Assembly (NCBI RefSeq): GCF_002223055.1
Contig: NZ_NKFL01000006.1
Location: 1,178,001-1,242,000, forward strand
Reading direction: 5' to 3'
DNA: 64,000 nucleotides
Origin: Burkholderia sp. HI2500
GTDB lineage: Bacteria > Pseudomonadota > Gammaproteobacteria > Burkholderiales > Burkholderiaceae
Within the stretch, counting starts at the first letter, position 1. Every line of letters starts with the position of its first letter. Below, piece after piece: positions 43,315-52,059 of this stretch. The position numbers and the translations under genes are program-made. Under the pieces are notes generated by a model. That model saw only the letters and a list, made by a program, of their open reading frames with translations. It was not told the origin of the DNA and did not search any database.

Positions 43315-44670
43315 TCAGTCCACTTCGTTCAGTGCATCGGACAGCGCGTTGACCAGGTTGTCGATCTCGCGCTTCTCGGAGATGAACGGGGGCGCCAGCT
43401 GGATCGTGTCGCCGCCGTAGCGCACGTAGAAGCCCTTCGCCCAGCAGCGCATCGCGATCTCGTACGGGCGCCGTGCCGGCTCGCCGGGCAGCGCCGCGAT
43501 CGTCAGGCCGGCTGCCAGCCCGTAGTTGCGGATGTCGGTGATGTGGCGCTGGCCCTTCAGCCCATGCACCGCCGCTTCGAAATGCGGCGCGAGATCGCGC
43601 ACGCGGGCCACCGCGTCTTCCTTCACCAGCAGGTCGAGCGCCGCGACGCCGGCCGCGCATGCGACCGGGTGCGCCGAATACGTGTAGCCGTGCGGGAACT
43701 CGAGCATGTACTCGGGGCCGCCCGCGGCCATGAACGTGTCGTAGATTTCCTTCGTCGCGATCACGCCGCCGAGCGGCTGCACGCCGTTCGTGACCTGCTT
43801 CGCGAAGTTCATGATGTCCGGCACCACGCCGAACGCATCGGCGCCCGTCATCGCGCCGGCCCGGCCGAAGCCCGTGATGACTTCGTCGAAAATCAGCAGG
43901 ATGTCGTGCGCGGTACAGATGTCGCGCAGGCGCTTCAGATAGCCCTTCGGCGGCACGACCACGCCCGCCGAACCGGAGAACGGCTCGACGATCACGGCCG
44001 CGATGTTCGATGCATCGTGCAGCGCGATCAGCTCGAGCAGGCGGTCGGCCAGCTCGGCACCGTGCTCGGGCATCCCGCGCGAGAACTTGTTCTCGGCGAG
44101 TTGCGTGTGCGGCAGGAAGTCGGCGTCGAGGCCCTGGCCGAACAGCTTGCGGTTCGGCCCGATCCCGCCGACCGAGATGCCGCCGAAGTTCACGCCGTGA
44201 TAGCCCTTCTCGCGGCCGATCAGGCGCGTCTTCGTGCCCTTGCCCTTCGCGCGCCAGTAAGCGCGGGCCAGCTTCAGCGAGGTATCGGCCGCTTCCGAGC
44301 CCGAACCCGTGAAGAACACGTAGTCGAGGCCGGCCGGCGTCAGGTCCTTGATCTTGTTCGCCAACTCGAACGATTTCGGATGGCCGAACTGGAATGCCGG
44401 CGCGTAGTCGAGCTGCGCGACCTGGCGGCTCACGGCCTCGACGATTTCCGTGCGGCCGTGACCCAGGCCCGTGCACCAGAGCCCCGACAGGCCGTCGAAG
44501 ATCTTGCGGCCTTCGGCGTCCGTGTAATACGCGCCCTTGCCCGACACGATCATGCGCGGATCGGCCTTGAACTGGCGGTTGGCAGTGAACGGCATCCAGT
44601 GCGCGTCGAGCCACGCGGCGTCGGTGCGGAGGTTGGTTTCGTCGTGCTGGGCGGTGGTGATGTCGGTCAT
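43315..44670 (-). CDS. Beta-alanine (omega-amino acid)-pyruvate aminotransferase
   Basis: A 451-residue class III pyridoxal-phosphate aminotransferase. The N-terminal HWMPFTANRQFKADPRMIVSGKGAYYTD is characteristic of omega-amino acid:pyruvate aminotransferases. Cofactor-binding GSGSEAADTSLKLARAY, the DEVITGFGR aspartate and the Schiff-base region NFAKQVTNGVQPLGG are all present. It should convert beta-alanine and pyruvate to malonate semialdehyde and alanine, feeding MmsA in the next gene. It is divergent from a LysR regulator. Gamma-aminobutyrate or another omega-amino acid is a possible alternative substrate. Confidence 0.9.
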   Translation of the reverse strand: MTDITTAQHDETNLRTDAAWLDAHWMPFTANRQFKADPRMIVSGKGAYYTDAEGRKIFDGLSGLWCTGLGHGRTEIVEAVSRQVAQLDYAPAFQFGHPKSFELANKIKDLTPAGLDYVFFTGSGSEAADTSLKLARAYWRAKGKGTKTRLIGREKGYHGVNFGGISVGGIGPNRKLFGQGLDADFLPHTQLAENKFSRGMPEHGAELADRLLELIALHDASNIAAVIVEPFSGSAGVVVPPKGYLKRLRDICTAHDILLIFDEVITGFGRAGAMTGADAFGVVPDIMNFAKQVTNGVQPLGGVIATKEIYDTFMAAGGPEYMLEFPHGYTYSAHPVACAAGVAALDLLVKEDAVARVRDLAPHFEAAVHGLKGQRHITDIRNYGLAAGLTIAALPGEPARRPYEIAMRCWAKGFYVRYGGDTIQLAPPFISEKREIDNLVNALSDALNEVD

Positions 44671-44703
44671 ATCGGTCGGCGCGGGGCGCCCCTCCTCCTT
44701 ATG

Positions 44704-44758
44704 TTGATATTGCGCATTGTCGGGAGGCCAATTAGTCTTTTGAATATCGCAATATCAA
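44704..44758. promoter_or_regulatory. Inverted repeat in the aminotransferase/LysR divergent promoter
   Basis: Perfect 11-bp arms TTGATATTGCG (44704-44714) and CGCAATATCAA (44748-44758) have centres 44 bp apart, about four helical turns. They fill the short divergent gap in an AT-rich patch. LysR tetramers bind two such half-site pairs over about 50-60 bp, so this is a strong operator candidate for control of both transcripts. Confidence 0.6.
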
Positions 44759-44775
44759 TGTTCACTTGCGCATCT

Positions 44776-45726
44776 ATGCAAGCAAAGCAACCGAAGAGTC
44801 GCGCGCTGCTCGGGCAGCTCAGCGACATGGATCTCCGCCTGCTGCGGGTCTTCAAGGGCGTCGTGCAGTGCGGCGGGATGGCCGCGGCCGAACTGGAACT
44901 GAATATCGGCATCTCGACCATCAGCCGGCACGTGAAGGATCTGGAAACGCGCCTCGGCCTCGTGCTGTGCCGGCGCGGCCGCGCGGGCTTCACGCTGACG
45001 CCCGAGGGCCAGACGGTGTACGAGGAGACGTTGCGGCTGCTCGCGTCGATGGAAGCATTTCGCAGCAGGATCGACGGCATTCACGACCGGATGGGCGGCG
45101 AACTGCACATCGCGGTATTCGACAAGACGGCCACCAACGCGAACGCACGGCTCGGCGACGCGATCCGCCAGTTCGCCGACGAAGCGCCCGACGTCGCACT
45201 GAACCTGCATGTCGCGTCGATCAACGAGGTCGAGCGCGGGATCATCGACGGCAGCTATCAGGTCGGGATCATTCCCGCACACCGCAACTCGGGCAGCCTC
45301 GTGTATTCGGAGCTGTTCGACGAACGGATGCTGCTCTATTGCGGCCGGCAGCATCCGCTCTACGATGCGCCGCACGGCAAGCTCACGTGGACGACGATCC
45401 GCAACCATGCGTTCGCGGGCCTCGGCTTCCATTCGCCGAACATGGAGCTGAGCCATCGCGCGAAGCTCACGCGCAGCGCGACCGCGTCGGACCAGGAGTC
45501 GATCGCGACGCTGATCCTGTCCGGCCGCTATCTCGGCTTCCTGCCCGACCATTACGCGGAAAGCTTCGAAAACAAGGGGCTGATGCAGCCGATCGCGCCG
45601 CACCGGTTCAATTACCTGTGCCGGTTCGTGAGCCTGCTACGGCGCTCGCCGCGGCCGTCGCGGGCTGCGTTGCTGTTTCAGTCGTGCCTGGAAGCCGCGC
45701 ATGCTGCGGCGCGGCCGGTCGCTTAA
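44776..45726 (+). CDS. LysR family transcriptional regulator
   Basis: A 316-residue protein from the ATG at MQAKQPKSRALLGQLS; an alternative ATG is six codons upstream and overlaps the inverted repeat. Residues about 15-75 are the winged helix (LRLLRVFKGVVQCGGMAAAELELNIGISTISRHVKDLETRLGLVLCRRGRAGF), with the atypical GGMAAAE turn. The remainder is the effector domain. It is divergent from the beta-alanine aminotransferase/mmsA pair and is likely their activator. A run of 8-bp repeats follows its stop. Confidence 0.9.
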   Translation: MQAKQPKSRALLGQLSDMDLRLLRVFKGVVQCGGMAAAELELNIGISTISRHVKDLETRLGLVLCRRGRAGFTLTPEGQTVYEETLRLLASMEAFRSRIDGIHDRMGGELHIAVFDKTATNANARLGDAIRQFADEAPDVALNLHVASINEVERGIIDGSYQVGIIPAHRNSGSLVYSELFDERMLLYCGRQHPLYDAPHGKLTWTTIRNHAFAGLGFHSPNMELSHRAKLTRSATASDQESIATLILSGRYLGFLPDHYAESFENKGLMQPIAPHRFNYLCRFVSLLRRSPRPSRAALLFQSCLEAAHAAARPVA

Positions 45727-45736
45727 CGGCCGTCGT

Positions 45737-45800
45737 GGCTGAATGGCTGAATGGCTGAGTGGCTGAACGGCTGAACGGCTGAACGGCTGAACGGCTGAAC
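45737..45800. repeat. Tandem 8-bp repeat between convergent genes
   Basis: Eight contiguous copies of the unit GGCTGAAC or near-variants (GGCTGAAT, GGCTGAGT) occupy this stretch, followed by a decayed GGTTGGGC. It begins 10 bp after the LysR stop and ends 32 bp before the stop of the convergent MFS gene. The last five copies are identical, which suggests recent slippage expansion. It lies outside both coding regions. Confidence 0.9.
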
Positions 45801-45832
45801 GGTTGGGCAGCCTACGTCGGTTTCACTGCCGG

Positions 45833-47071
45833 TCAAGCGCCGTCGCCCGTGCCCGCCTGCGCACGCATCCGCTTCATGAAATGCGTCGCGACGAGCGCCG
45901 CGGCAAAACCGGACATCGCGCCGACACCGAGCGCCCAGCGCGGGCCGAGATGATTCGCGACCCAACCGGCCACCGGCGCGCCGATCGGCGTGCCGCCGAG
46001 CGCCACCGCGAGACGCAGCGCCATCACACGCCCGCGCATCGCCGGCTCGGTCGATAGCTGCACGAGGCTGTTGGTCGAGTTCATGAAGGTGATCGCGGCG
46101 ATCCCGGTCAGCACGAGCGCGGCGCCGAACAGCCAGTAACCCGGCGCCAGCGCCGCCAGCGTGCAGCCGAGCCCGAACAGCGCCGCGCCGATCCACAGAT
46201 GCCGGAAACGCGGCCGGTCGCGGCGCGCCGCGAGCAGCGCACCGGTGATCGTGCCGACGGCCATCATCGACGACAGCACGCCGAAGCCGCGCGCGTCGAC
46301 GTGAAACACGCTGGCCGCCATCGTCGAGATGAACAGCTGGAAATTGAGCCCGAACGTGCCGATCAGGAACAGCATCACGAGGATCGCCTTCAGGTCCGGG
46401 CGCTGCCACACGTAGCGGAACCCGTCGAGCAGGCTCCCGCGCGTGCGGTCGGCTCGCGCATGCGCGCGCAACTCGTCGGCACGCAGCATCGACAGCGACG
46501 CCAGCACCGCGACGAAGCTGAGCCCGTTGAGCAGGAACGCCCAGCCGGTGCCGACCGACGCGATGATGAAGCCGGCCGCCGCCGGCCCGATCATCCGCGC
46601 CGCGTTGAACGACGTCGAGTTGAGCGCGACGGCGTTCGCCAGTTCCCGATCGGCGACCAGCTCGGCAACGAACGTCTGCCGCACCGGCGCATCGAATGCC
46701 GACGCACAGCCGAACAGGAACGCGAACAGATACACGTGCCACAGCTGCGCGACGCCGGTCACCGTCAGCAGCCCCAGCAAGAGCGCGAGCCCGCCCATCA
46801 GCGCCTGGGTCGCCATCAGCAGCTTGCGCTGGTCGAAACGGTCGGCCGCGTAGCCCGTCCACGGCAGCAGCAGAAGCTGCGGGCCGAACTGCAGCGACAT
46901 CACGATGCCGACGGCCGACGCGTCGTGATGCGTGAGCTGCGTGAGGACGAGCCAGTCCTGCGCGGTGCGCTGGATCCACGTGCCGATGTTCGACACCAGC
47001 GAGCCGATCGCCCACACGCGATAGTTGAAGCTGCGAAGCGAGCGGAAGACGCCCGCCGCCGGCACGCTCAT
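45833..47071 (-). CDS. MFS transporter (EntS-like, MFS_3)
   Basis: A 412-residue, twelve-helix transporter. The FRSLRSFNYRVWAIGSLVSNIGTWIQRTAQDWLVLTQLT start is the hallmark of the MFS_3 group that includes enterobactin exporter EntS and macrolide exporters. GYAADRFDQRKLLMATQALMGG is the loop 2-3 MFS motif (GxxaDRxdrr). A drug or siderophore exporter role is likely. Its start overlaps the stop of the upstream small membrane protein by ATGA, so the two are translationally coupled, and a MarR gene lies just upstream on the same strand, typical of drug-efflux operons. Confidence 0.87.
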   Translation of the reverse strand: MSVPAAGVFRSLRSFNYRVWAIGSLVSNIGTWIQRTAQDWLVLTQLTHHDASAVGIVMSLQFGPQLLLLPWTGYAADRFDQRKLLMATQALMGGLALLLGLLTVTGVAQLWHVYLFAFLFGCASAFDAPVRQTFVAELVADRELANAVALNSTSFNAARMIGPAAAGFIIASVGTGWAFLLNGLSFVAVLASLSMLRADELRAHARADRTRGSLLDGFRYVWQRPDLKAILVMLFLIGTFGLNFQLFISTMAASVFHVDARGFGVLSSMMAVGTITGALLAARRDRPRFRHLWIGAALFGLGCTLAALAPGYWLFGAALVLTGIAAITFMNSTNSLVQLSTEPAMRGRVMALRLAVALGGTPIGAPVAGWVANHLGPRWALGVGAMSGFAAALVATHFMKRMRAQAGTGDGA

Positions 47072-47403
47072 GGCCGCTCCCGGTCGGGCTCGTTGCCGCC
47101 GTGCAGCTCACCGAAGCGCCGCGCGAGGAACAGGCCGAGCGCGAGGACGCCGAGGCCGAACGCCGCCGCGTCTGCCGTGATGCGGAGATCGAAGTCGCCG
47201 ACCCGGCACACCAGCACGTAGGCAATCACGAGGTTCGCGACACCCCACAAGACATTCACGGTGGACGACGACAACCCGCGCCCGGGCGGATTCGCGAACG
47301 GCGTCTGGAACGGCTCGCCGCGCAACCCGCTGACGAGATGCGGCACGACGTTCGCGAGAAACGCGCCGCCGAAGAAATACGACACGAGATGCGGGAGGTT
47401 CAT
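47068..47403 (-). CDS. Small membrane protein in MFS/MarR operon
   Basis: A 111-residue protein with AAGGAAAG before its ATG. It has three hydrophobic helices: residues about 4-25, 47-67 and 77-95. The first is followed by VSGLRGEPFQTPFANPPGRGLSS, a conserved-looking proline-rich loop, and the C-terminus is charged. I recognise it as similar to a small uncharacterised Burkholderiales membrane protein but cannot name a family. Its stop overlaps the MFS start by four bases and it follows the MarR gene by 37 bp, so it is an integral part of the operon and may assist the exporter. Confidence 0.75.
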   Translation of the reverse strand: MNLPHLVSYFFGGAFLANVVPHLVSGLRGEPFQTPFANPPGRGLSSSTVNVLWGVANLVIAYVLVCRVGDFDLRITADAAAFGLGVLALGLFLARRFGELHGGNEPDRERP

Positions 47404-47440
47404 GTTCGGGCTTTCCTTGCGGCAAACGGGGCGAGGCGGT

Positions 47441-47911
47441 TTACGGACGCGCCGGTTCCTGGAATTCGGCGAGCCGCTGCAGCAGTTTCACGGCCGACGC
47501 GAGCTCGGCCTGCTCGGCCTCCGACAGTTGCGCATGCAGCGCGCGGAACAGCCAGTCGTCCTTGGCCGCGCGGTTGGCCTGCAGCGCCTTGCGGAAACCG
47601 GGCGTGAGCGCGATCAGCGTCTGCCGGCCGTCGGTGGGATCGGGCTCGCCGCTGACGGCGCCGAGCGTCTCGAGCGTCGCGACCGTCACGCGCATCGACT
47701 GCGGCCGCACGCTTTCGGCGCGCGCGAGCGCCGACACGGTCGCGGGGCCGTCGCGGTCGAGCCGCAACAGCACCGATTTCTGCGATGACGTGAGGTCGTT
47801 CGGGTGGACCTGCTCCCGCATCCGCCGCATCAGCTTGCCGACGGAGATGCGAAGTTCGCCGGCGAGACCGGCCAGTGGGAGCGCTTCGGAAGGAGGCAAT
47901 GGCGTGTTCAT
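47441..47911 (-). CDS. MarR family transcriptional regulator
   Basis: A 156-residue protein with the MarR fold. A helix with LRISVGKLMRRMREQV is followed by the winged helix (LTSSQKSVLLRLDRDGPATVSALARAESVRPQSMRVTVATLETLGAVSG), the wing EPDPTDGRQTLIALT and a dimerisation helix. It is the first gene of an operon with a small membrane protein and an MFS exporter, so it most likely represses the efflux system and responds to a drug or phenolic compound. A near-perfect palindrome sits just upstream of its start and is the likely operator. The start lacks a clear ribosome binding site. Confidence 0.92.
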   Translation of the reverse strand: MNTPLPPSEALPLAGLAGELRISVGKLMRRMREQVHPNDLTSSQKSVLLRLDRDGPATVSALARAESVRPQSMRVTVATLETLGAVSGEPDPTDGRQTLIALTPGFRKALQANRAAKDDWLFRALHAQLSEAEQAELASAVKLLQRLAEFQEPARP

Positions 47912-47929
47912 AAATTCAAGATAACAGAT

Positions 47930-47959
47930 ATACAGTCAAACTGTACAGTTTGGCTGTAT
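47930..47959. promoter_or_regulatory. MarR-type operator palindrome
   Basis: A 30-bp palindrome with a single mismatched pair runs from ATACAGTCAAACTGT to ACAGTTTGGCTGTAT, centred between 47944 and 47945. It lies 19 bp upstream of the MarR start and about 120 bp before the divergent cupin gene. This length and symmetry match MarR dimer operators, so autorepression is probable, and the cupin gene may share control. Confidence 0.75.
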
Positions 47960-48082
47960 ATTTCAAGCTGTAAGGATCGCCTCGTCGCATGTGCTCGAAA
48001 GCCAACGCTATACGTCCCGCTCGGCTGCACAAGCCGTGCTCTGCGATAATGCGGGCTCCCCATTTCCGCTCCACCGCCCGCC

Positions 48083-48574
48083 ATGACGCAGCCGTCCGTC
48101 CCGCTCTCCACCGACCTGCCGCCGATCTCGTGCCTGCCCGGCGACGCGCTGCCGTGGCTGCCGATGAGCGCCGACCTGCCGGGGCTGGCGATCAAGTACC
48201 TGCACATCAATGCGGCCGAGGACACACTCACCGCGCTGCTGAAGATGCCGGCCGGCGGCACGCTGCCGCGCCACCGTCATGAAGGCGAGGTGTTCGTCCA
48301 TACGTTGCAGGGGGCGTGGCGCTACCGCGAATACGACTGGGTGGCGCACGCCGGCTCGACGGTGCTCGAGCCGGCCGGCTCGGTGCATACGCCGGAAACG
48401 CTCGGCGCGCCGGGTGAGGACGTAATCACGCTCAACGTGATGCGCGGCGATCTCGTGCTGCTCGACGACGACGGCCGCGAGACCGCGCGCGAGAACTGCC
48501 GCGTCGCGCTGCTGCGCCAGCGCAAGCATGCGCGTACGGCGCCGGACGACGCCGCGCCGTTCGTCACGCGCTAA
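48083..48574 (+). CDS. Cupin domain protein (ChrR-like)
   Basis: A 163-residue protein with a cupin fold. Motif 1 is GTLPRHRHEGEVFVHTLQGAWRY, with two histidines and a glutamate for metal binding, and motif 2 is LEPAGSVHTPE with the fourth ligand histidine. The C-terminal RENCRVALLRQRKHAR is variable. It resembles 2,4'-dihydroxyacetophenone dioxygenase and ChrR-type anti-sigma cupins. It is soluble and presumably binds iron or another metal. It is divergent from the MarR-exporter operon. A dioxygenase role is possible but not shown. Confidence 0.8.
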   Translation: MTQPSVPLSTDLPPISCLPGDALPWLPMSADLPGLAIKYLHINAAEDTLTALLKMPAGGTLPRHRHEGEVFVHTLQGAWRYREYDWVAHAGSTVLEPAGSVHTPETLGAPGEDVITLNVMRGDLVLLDDDGRETARENCRVALLRQRKHARTAPDDAAPFVTR

Positions 48575-48672
48575 GGCAGGCGCTAACGCAGGCGCCGCCG
48601 TCGCGTCGCGATCCGCCCGCACTCCCTGTCGACCGGATGGCCGCCGGTGCGCTGCGCCGGCCGACCCGATCG

Positions 48673-49821
48673 TCACCGAAAGCGCCGGAAAAACGTCCGA
48701 ATATCGTCGGCCAGCCGATCCGGCTCTTCCATCGCCGCGAAATGGCCGCCGCTCGGCATGTCGGTCCATTGCACGACGTCGAACACGCGTTCCAGCCAGC
48801 TGCGCGGCGGACGGCTGATTTCCTTCGGAAAGCGCGCGAACGCGACGGGCACCGTCACGCGTTGCCCGGCCGCGAAACGCATGGGCTGCAGCCGGTTTTC
48901 CCAATACATCTGCATGGATGAGCCGATGCAGCCGGTGAACCAGTAGAGCGAGATGCCGGTCAGCAGCGCATCGTGCGAAAACCGCCGTGCGACGTCGCCG
49001 TCGCAATCGCTCCACGCGCGGAATTTCTCGGCGATCCAGGCGGCCAGTCCGGCCGGCGAATCGTTGAGCGCGACGGCCAGCGTCTGCGGCTTCGTCATGT
49101 GCACATGCGCGTAGCCGCCTTCCAGCGCGGCCCACTCGCCGCGCTGCGTCACGAAGGCCCGTTCGTCGTCGGTCAGCGGCACGGCCGCGTCGGCCGGAGG
49201 TTCGTAGCTGCCGGGCAGGTAGTTCAGATGGATGCCGTCCACCCGGTCGGCATGCCGCGCGCCGAGCGCGATCGACACGCCTGCGCCGAGATCGCCGCCT
49301 TGTGCGCCGAAGCGTCGATAGCCGAGGCCGGACATCAACGCCGCCCAGCAGTCGGCGACCTGCAGTGCCGACATGCCGGGTGCCGTTGGCGCGGGCGAGA
49401 ACAGGAAGCCGGGCAGCGACGGGACGACGACATCGAACGCGTCGTCAGGATCGCCGCCGAATGCCGCCGGGTCGCACAGGCGCTCGATCAGCGCGGCGAA
49501 TTCGAACACGGAGCCCGGCCAGCCGTGCGTGATGACGAGCGGATAAGGTTTCGGTCCCGCCCCACGCCGATGGATGAAGTGCACGCGCTGCCCGCCTGCG
49601 TCCGCGACGAACTGCGGCAACCGGTTCAGCGCACGTTCCACCGCGCGCCAGTCGAAGCGCTCGGCCCAGTAGTCGGTCAGTTCGCCCAGCCACGCGCCGT
49701 CCACACCCTGCTGCCACGGCTCGGCGGGCGTGAGCAACGGCGGGCGGTGGGCGCGCAGGCGCCGACGCAGGTCATCCAGCGCGTGATCGGGTATCGCAAT
49801 GTCGAACGGCTCGGCGTGCAT
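48673..49821 (-). CDS. Epoxide hydrolase (EHN/alpha-beta hydrolase)
   Basis: A 382-residue protein. An N-terminal EHN domain (FDIAIPDHALDDLRRRLRAHRPP to about residue 110) precedes the alpha/beta hydrolase fold. The oxyanion motif is HGWPGS, the nucleophile Asp is in QGGDLGAG, and the catalytic His is in DMPSGGHFAAMEEPD. Two tyrosines that activate the epoxide are expected in the cap; candidates such as Tyr in LYWFTG are present. It should open an epoxide to a diol in the cytosol, as in microsomal-type epoxide hydrolases. It is on the same strand as the AraC gene just upstream, and the two may form a unit. Confidence 0.88.
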   Translation of the reverse strand: MHAEPFDIAIPDHALDDLRRRLRAHRPPLLTPAEPWQQGVDGAWLGELTDYWAERFDWRAVERALNRLPQFVADAGGQRVHFIHRRGAGPKPYPLVITHGWPGSVFEFAALIERLCDPAAFGGDPDDAFDVVVPSLPGFLFSPAPTAPGMSALQVADCWAALMSGLGYRRFGAQGGDLGAGVSIALGARHADRVDGIHLNYLPGSYEPPADAAVPLTDDERAFVTQRGEWAALEGGYAHVHMTKPQTLAVALNDSPAGLAAWIAEKFRAWSDCDGDVARRFSHDALLTGISLYWFTGCIGSSMQMYWENRLQPMRFAAGQRVTVPVAFARFPKEISRPPRSWLERVFDVVQWTDMPSGGHFAAMEEPDRLADDIRTFFRRFR

Positions 49822-49897
49822 GGTGTCTCCTCGCGAAACGTGCCGGAGATTCTGCGCGATTTTTCCGACCTTCGCTGGCGTCTCGCGCCCGCGGGCA

Positions 49898-50857
49898 TCA
49901 GCCCGCTTCCCGCTCCTCCGCACGCGCGTCGCGCCGCATCGCCTGCGGCGGAACGCCGAACCCGCGCACGAACGCCTCGCGCATGTGGCGGCGGTCGCGA
50001 AAGCCGTTTTCCTTCGCGATCACGTCGAGCGAGTGGCGGCTCTGCTCGATCATCAGTCGCGCCCCCTCCAGCCGCAGCCGCTCGATCGCCTTCGCCGGCG
50101 ACTGCCCCGTTTCGAGCATGAACACGCGGCTGAACTGGCGCGGGCTCAGGTGGACGGCTTCGGCGAGATCCTCGACGGTCAGCGCGCGGCCGAGATTCTG
50201 CCGCGCGTAGTTCAGCGCGTTCTGGATCCGGTCGGATTTCGGCGCGAGCTCCAGCATTTCGGAATGCTGCGACTGGCCGCCGGCGCGCCGCTGGTGCATC
50301 ACGAGCTTGTGCGCGACCGACCGGGCGGCATCGGCGCCGAGATCCTTTTCCACCATCGCGAGTGCGAGGTCGAGGCCGGCCGTCATCCCGGCCGACGTCC
50401 AGATCGGGCCGTCGACGATGTAGATCCGGTCGTCCTCGACGCGGATCTCCGGATAGCACCGCTGCATGTCGCGGCCGAACGCCCAGTGCGTCGTCGCGCG
50501 GCGCTGTGCCAGCAACCCGGCTTCGGCCAGCACGAACGCGCCCGTGCAGATGCCGGCGATCCGCCGCGCGCGTGCGCTGGTGCGGCGCAGGAACGTGACG
50601 ACGCCGGCCGGCGCCGGCGAAGCGAGCGGATCGTTGACGCCCGCGACGATCCACGTATCGACGGCGATCCGCCCGCGCAGCGCGTGCGTGGCGACCGGCA
50701 GCCCGAGCGACGAGCGCACGTCGCCGCCGTCGACCGAATAGTTGGCCATCCCGTAGAACGGCTCGCTCATGCCCATGTTCGCGTACTCGAACACCGATTG
50801 CGCGGCGAGCGCCATGATCTGGAAGCCGTCGCTGATCAGAAAGCCGATGCGGTGCAT
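49898..50857 (-). CDS. GlxA family regulator (DJ-1/PfpI plus AraC)
   Basis: A 319-residue protein with GGGAGA before its ATG. Residues 1-175 form a DJ-1/PfpI-like amidotransferase fold, opening HRIGFLISDGFQIMALAAQSVFEYAN, with the nucleophile-elbow cysteine in GICTGAFVLAEAG. Residues about 210-310 are the AraC helix-turn-helix (LNYARQNLGRALTVEDLAEAVHLSPRQFSRVFMLETGQSPAKAIERLRLEGARLMIE). Such GlxA/GbdR-like proteins sense amines or small metabolites. It is divergent from an SDR gene and upstream of the epoxide hydrolase, and could regulate either. Confidence 0.9.
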   Translation of the reverse strand: MHRIGFLISDGFQIMALAAQSVFEYANMGMSEPFYGMANYSVDGGDVRSSLGLPVATHALRGRIAVDTWIVAGVNDPLASPAPAGVVTFLRRTSARARRIAGICTGAFVLAEAGLLAQRRATTHWAFGRDMQRCYPEIRVEDDRIYIVDGPIWTSAGMTAGLDLALAMVEKDLGADAARSVAHKLVMHQRRAGGQSQHSEMLELAPKSDRIQNALNYARQNLGRALTVEDLAEAVHLSPRQFSRVFMLETGQSPAKAIERLRLEGARLMIEQSRHSLDVIAKENGFRDRRHMREAFVRGFGVPPQAMRRDARAEEREAG

Positions 50858-50993
50858 GTGGAATCTCCCGTCCCGGGCGAATGGGTCGACCCGATGTCCG
50901 GAATCATACCCATCTACGTCATTTGTGTCGCACCGATTCGGGACCAGAATGGCTTCACGCCATCCGGCCATTTCCCTCGAAACGGAGCACATC

Positions 50994-51794
50994 ATGACGC
51001 AAGCACATCGCGGTACCGCCCTCATTACCGGCGCCTCGTCGGGCATCGGCGCCGTCTACGCGGACCGCCTCGCGCGCCGCGGCTACGACCTGATCCTGGT
51101 CGCACGCAACCGCGACCGCCTGGCCGCCCTCGCCGACCGCATCACGAACGACACGCAGCGCAGCGTCGAGATCATCGACGCCGACCTCAACGACCGCACG
51201 GCACTCGCCGCCGTCGAGGCGAAGCTGAAGCAGGATGCGAGCATCACGCTGCTCGTGAACAACGCGGGCATCGGCACGCACACGCCGCTGCTCGACAGCG
51301 ACGTCGATGCGATGACGCGGATGATCGACCTCAACGTGACCGCGCTCACGCGCCTCACGTATGCGGCGGTGCCAGGCTTCGTCGCCCGCGGCAACGGCGC
51401 GGTGATCAACATTTCGTCGATCGTCGCGATCTCGCCGGAAACGCTGAACGGCGTGTACGGCGGCAGCAAGGCGTTCGTGCTCGCGTTCAGCCAGTCGCTG
51501 CATCACGAACTCGCCGACAAGGGCGTGCAGGTGCAGGCCGTGCTGCCCGGCGCGACCGCCACCGATTTCTGGCAAACGGGCGGCCTGCCGCTCGAGCACC
51601 TGCCGAAGGAAATCGTGATGTCGGCGACCGACATGGTCGACGCGGCGCTGGTCGGCTTCGATCGTGGCGAACTCGTGACGATCCCGTCGCTGCACGCGGG
51701 TGACGAATGGGCCGCGTACGAGGCCGCGCGCCGCACGATGGCGCCCCACCTGTCGGCCGACACGCCCGCGCCGCGCTATTCGACGGCGGGCTGA
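50994..51794 (+). CDS. Short-chain dehydrogenase/reductase
   Basis: A 266-residue NAD(P)-dependent oxidoreductase. The cofactor motif is TGASSGIG at residues about 13-20, with VARNRDRL following, where the Arg pair suggests NADP preference. NNAGIG, the ISSI serine, and YGGSK (the tyrosine and lysine) complete the catalytic set. This is the classical DltE/SDR_c1-like group with ATATDFWQTGG in the substrate loop. The N-terminal methionine is preceded by ACGGAG at suitable spacing. It is divergent from the GlxA regulator gene. Substrate unknown. Confidence 0.88.
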   Translation: MTQAHRGTALITGASSGIGAVYADRLARRGYDLILVARNRDRLAALADRITNDTQRSVEIIDADLNDRTALAAVEAKLKQDASITLLVNNAGIGTHTPLLDSDVDAMTRMIDLNVTALTRLTYAAVPGFVARGNGAVINISSIVAISPETLNGVYGGSKAFVLAFSQSLHHELADKGVQVQAVLPGATATDFWQTGGLPLEHLPKEIVMSATDMVDAALVGFDRGELVTIPSLHAGDEWAAYEAARRTMAPHLSADTPAPRYSTAG

Positions 51795-52059
51795 GCACGC
51801 GACGCTCGCAGGTCGAAAGCAATAGCCGTTTCGAAGCCCGGGAGGTGCTGCGGAACACGGTGATACGTGGCGAATTGCCCGTCATCATCCGAAGTTCGGC
51901 GGCACGTTTCCGGGCATCTGCAGATTGATGAGTTCGTCCGCGGGAACGCGCACCGGATTGTTTCCCGATCTGCGTGGCGTCCCGCCGCCCCCGTTGCTCG
52001 ACATATTCGGGACGGATCGTGTAGGCTGGCGCCCCTGCTCCTACACACCCCGACTCGCC

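Noticed and set aside
45737..45800. Tandem repeats considered as a CRISPR array
   Set aside because: Units are 8 bp with no spacers, so they are simple tandem repeats.
51925..52059. Upstream extension of the small membrane protein at 52060
   Set aside because: The added 45 residues are proline/arginine-rich without a ribosome binding site, and would separate the first membrane segment from the N-terminus.
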